Assembly (NCBI GenBank): GCA_038526915.1
Contig: JBCBGF010000006.1
Location: 140,297-204,296 of the forward strand
Source of the DNA: JBCBGF01 sp038526915
GTDB lineage: Bacteria; Pseudomonadota; Alphaproteobacteria; Rhodobacterales; Rhodobacteraceae
Length of the DNA: 64,000 bases
Direction: 5' to 3'
This document shows positions 62,093 through 64,000 of this stretch, piece by piece. Below the pieces are notes generated by a model, which was given only the letters and a program-made list of their open reading frames with translations, was not told the origin of the DNA and did no database searches. How positions within the stretch are numbered: position 1 is the first letter of the stretch; each line of letters starts with the position of its first letter. A program made the translations under genes and the position numbers.

Positions 62093-62109
62093 GCCCGCCG
62101 CACCCAGCC

Positions 62110-63222
62110 ATGCGTATCCTTCTCACCGCCAATACGGCTTTCGCGCTCAGCAACTTTCGATTGGGTTTGATCCGCGCCCTTGTCCGCGACGGTCATGACG
62201 TGGTGGCCCTCGTACCCGACGGACCGGAAACCGCGTTGTTGCGCGCGGAAGGGTGCGCCGTCCATTCCCTGTCCATGAACCGCCGGGGTCGGAATATCCT
62301 GGAAGAGGCGCGTACCCTGTTTGGCTTCTATCGTACGTTCCGGGATGTGACGCCGGATGTGGTGTTTGGATATACGATAAAGAACAACCTCTATGGTGGC
62401 GTCGTCGCTCGGATGCGGGGCATACCGTTCATTCCAAATGTAACGGGGCTGGGCACGGCGTTTTCAGAAGACGGCATTCTGAAGCGCGCGCTCATGCGCA
62501 CCTATAGGGCCGCCTTCAAAACCTGTCCGACGGTCTTTTTTCAAAACCGCTATGATATGAATCTGCTTGTAGAACACGGCCAGGTCGCAGAACGTCAGGC
62601 CGCCTTGTTGCCGGGTTCCGGCGTGGATCTGCAAAGGTTCAAGGCTAAGCCCTTACCCGGGACGCCAGACGCGCCCACGTTCTTATACGTGGGCCGGCTT
62701 TTATGGGAAAAGGGCGTCGGAGAGTTTGTTGAAGCCGCCCAACGGGTGCGCAAGGCGACGCCAAATGCAGCTTTCAAACTGTTGGGCGATCTGGAACATG
62801 GCGGCAAAGATGCCATTCGAAAGTCCCAAGTCGATCGCTGGCAGGCAGAAGGTCACATAGAATATCTTGGCCGGGTCGAGGATGTGCGCGACACGCTGGC
62901 CCAAGCCGACTGCGTCGTCTTGCCCTCATATTATCGCGAAGGCACGCCGCGTTCCCTGCTTGAGGCCGCCGCGATGGCGCGGCCGATCATCACAACCCGC
63001 ACCCCTGGCTGCGAAGATGTGGTTCGGGATGGCGAAACAGGCTATCTCGTCGCCCCCCGATCCGTGGATGACCTGGTCGCGCGCATGACTGATTACATCC
63101 GCATGTCGCCGGAGCATCGTAGCGCCATGGGCCATGCCGGCCGCACGTTCATGGAACAGTCCTATGATGAGCGCCTGGTGATCGAGGCCTATTTGAAAAC
63201 TCTCGACGGCATCGCAAACTAG
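62110..63222 (+). CDS. Family 4 glycosyltransferase (PglA/CapM-like)
   Basis: The 370-residue protein resembles PglA/CapM-type enzymes that add N-acetylgalactosamine or similar sugars to lipid-linked precursors. It has ILLTANTAFALSNFRLGLI, shown as TANTAFALSNFR, GYTIKNNLYGGVVARMRGIP, shown as YTIKNNLYGG, PNVTGLGTAFSEDG, FLYVGRLLWEKGVGEFV and PSYYREGTPRSLLEAAAMARPIITT, shown as YYREGTPRSLLEAAAMARP. The ATG at 62110 was chosen because earlier codons are Pro/Arg-rich and overlap the previous gene. It is the last gene of the EPS unit. Confidence 0.87.
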   Translation: MRILLTANTAFALSNFRLGLIRALVRDGHDVVALVPDGPETALLRAEGCAVHSLSMNRRGRNILEEARTLFGFYRTFRDVTPDVVFGYTIKNNLYGGVVARMRGIPFIPNVTGLGTAFSEDGILKRALMRTYRAAFKTCPTVFFQNRYDMNLLVEHGQVAERQAALLPGSGVDLQRFKAKPLPGTPDAPTFLYVGRLLWEKGVGEFVEAAQRVRKATPNAAFKLLGDLEHGGKDAIRKSQVDRWQAEGHIEYLGRVEDVRDTLAQADCVVLPSYYREGTPRSLLEAAAMARPIITTRTPGCEDVVRDGETGYLVAPRSVDDLVARMTDYIRMSPEHRSAMGHAGRTFMEQSYDERLVIEAYLKTLDGIAN

Positions 63223-63247
63223 CCAAGCCTCATCTCTACAAAGAAAA

Positions 63248-63274
63248 GGCCGGGATGCAGTGCGCATCCCGGCC
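63248..63274 (-). terminator. Intrinsic terminator for the LamG-repeat gene
   Basis: GGCCGGGATGC at 63248-63258 pairs perfectly with GCATCCCGGCC at 63264-63274 around a 5-base loop. Read on the minus strand the stem is followed by TTTTCTTT, as in an intrinsic terminator. It ends the leftward gene and could also stop the rightward EPS operon less efficiently. Confidence 0.8.
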
Positions 63275-63309
63275 AATCTCATGACTATCCCTCTTGCGTG
63301 GTGATCCGA

Positions 63310-64000
63310 TTACAGGATGAACCACTCAGCCTGTTCATTGTTGGCTTCTTCTTCGAGGAATTCCGCATATTGCTCTGGCGTATCAAACGTCGGCACGACG
63401 TTATCAAGCGCGACCGCATCATTTGGATCCTTTGCCTGGATGATCAGGTTCGAGATCGTTCCGTCGAATGCATTTGTGAAACCGGCCTCGCCACTGGCGC
63501 TGGCCCATCCGTTCGCACCGACCTGCAGGTACTCGTCGTTCTCGACCCAGTCATAGTCCAGTGAAGCTTCGCCAAGCGATTGCCCATCAAGCCAGGCTGC
63601 GACCTTGCCATCGCCAAAGGCAGCCTGAACCTCATAGTCTTCACCCGCCTTGATGCCGGACTTGGTGAATACGTGCTCAGTCTCGGCATCCTGGAAACGG
63701 ATGTAGAGGGTTCCCTTCTCGATATAGCTCGCGAAGTGCCCGCCGTTCTCGTTCCCAAACGCATCCCGGGTGACAAGACCCTGCATGCCATGCACTTTGT
63801 CTGCATTGAACGCGAATGAGATGTGGCCGGCCTCGATATTCAAATCGTCGGTTGGTGTTTCTTCTAGAACCGACCGTGCCGCTCCGTCGAACGCGCGGGT
63901 GCCGATGAGAGCAAACGCAGGATCAGCGGGCCCCTCAGGCGTGTCGCTTGGGGCGACGTCACCGTAGGATTCAATGACAAGGTCAGAAATTCTGCCGTCA
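63310..64000 (-). CDS. Partial LamG-repeat protein, 3' end (probable secreted surface protein)
   Basis: This frame runs from the right edge of the window to a stop at 63310 and covers the last 230 residues of a longer protein. The visible part contains one complete LamG/ConA-like module (about 150 residues, with NEGGHFAS-like and AAWLDGQSL phrases; the actual text is NENGGHFASYIEKG) and the end of a preceding one. The module ends DGTISNLIIQ and DGRISDLVIE are similar, which shows tandem repeats. The C-terminus is acidic and ends in a hydrophobic WFIL, as in some type I secretion signals. No start is visible, so the full length is unknown. Confidence 0.7.
   Translation of the reverse strand, partial: DGRISDLVIESYGDVAPSDTPEGPADPAFALIGTRAFDGAARSVLEETPTDDLNIEAGHISFAFNADKVHGMQGLVTRDAFGNENGGHFASYIEKGTLYIRFQDAETEHVFTKSGIKAGEDYEVQAAFGDGKVAAWLDGQSLGEASLDYDWVENDEYLQVGANGWASASGEAGFTNAFDGTISNLIIQAKDPNDAVALDNVVPTFDTPEQYAEFLEEEANNEQAEWFIL

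Overview
The window looks like chromosomal DNA of a high-G+C alphaproteobacterium of the Rhodobacterales (Roseobacter group). The signs are a PurF with [4Fe-4S] cysteines, an NDUFS4-like complex I subunit, a DUF4212/VC_2705-type symporter pair beside acs, an Hsp20-DUF1150 pair, DUF465 and DUF1178 genes, and a surE-pcm-nlpD cluster. Species cannot be named from the sequence. Two tRNA genes are visible, Arg-TCT and Cys-GCA. No rRNA, CRISPR array, prophage or complete insertion sequence was seen.

Positions 1-8300 hold a periplasmic PDC-type sensor protein with the start of a partner gene, uvrB, the complex I subunit, and a small surface-sugar group (MptE-like protein, GT2, NeuA-like cytidylyltransferase, 2-hydroxyacid dehydrogenase, FkbM methyltransferase). 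Positions 8900-17740 form an acetate block: acetyl-CoA synthetase, an adenylate kinase suited to recycling its AMP, a two-gene symporter, a cNMP/CBS/DUF294 protein, and a membrane HAMP/PAS-like protein fused to a DnaQ-type exonuclease. Positions 17800-32500 are mostly housekeeping: purF, a matrixin-like protease, an SDR-MarR-methyltransferase group with a candidate operator, surE-pcm-nlpD, a 270-bp MITE-like element, a transporter, purE-purK-nudix, hsp20, glutathione peroxidase and a deacetylase.

From 32700 the window turns to the cell surface. A type I exporter (ABC plus membrane-fusion protein) is followed by kdsA, tRNA-Cys, an intergenic region with two facing consensus DnaA boxes, and a WcaJ/ExoY-type initiating sugar transferase. 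Next come a small Arg-rich peptide gene, a strong terminator, a PqqD-like/HprK-like fusion kinase and an NTP_transf_5-type nucleotidyltransferase. This last trio resembles a RiPP-type peptide-phosphorylation cassette without lasso-peptide enzymes and is the best candidate for an undescribed system. A 1378-residue modular LamG/cadherin-like protein with an RTX-like tail lies convergent to it.

Positions 45600-63200 form one long, tightly overlapping exopolysaccharide locus: Wzc/ExoP-type tyrosine kinase, GT61, ABC transporter, two sulfotransferases, a Wzy-like polymerase and eight further glycosyltransferases (two GT2, six GT4-like). It predicts a complex, probably sulfated polysaccharide made on the lipid primed by the upstream sugar transferase. 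A second LamG-repeat protein runs off the right edge. The type I exporter is the obvious candidate to secrete both LamG proteins.
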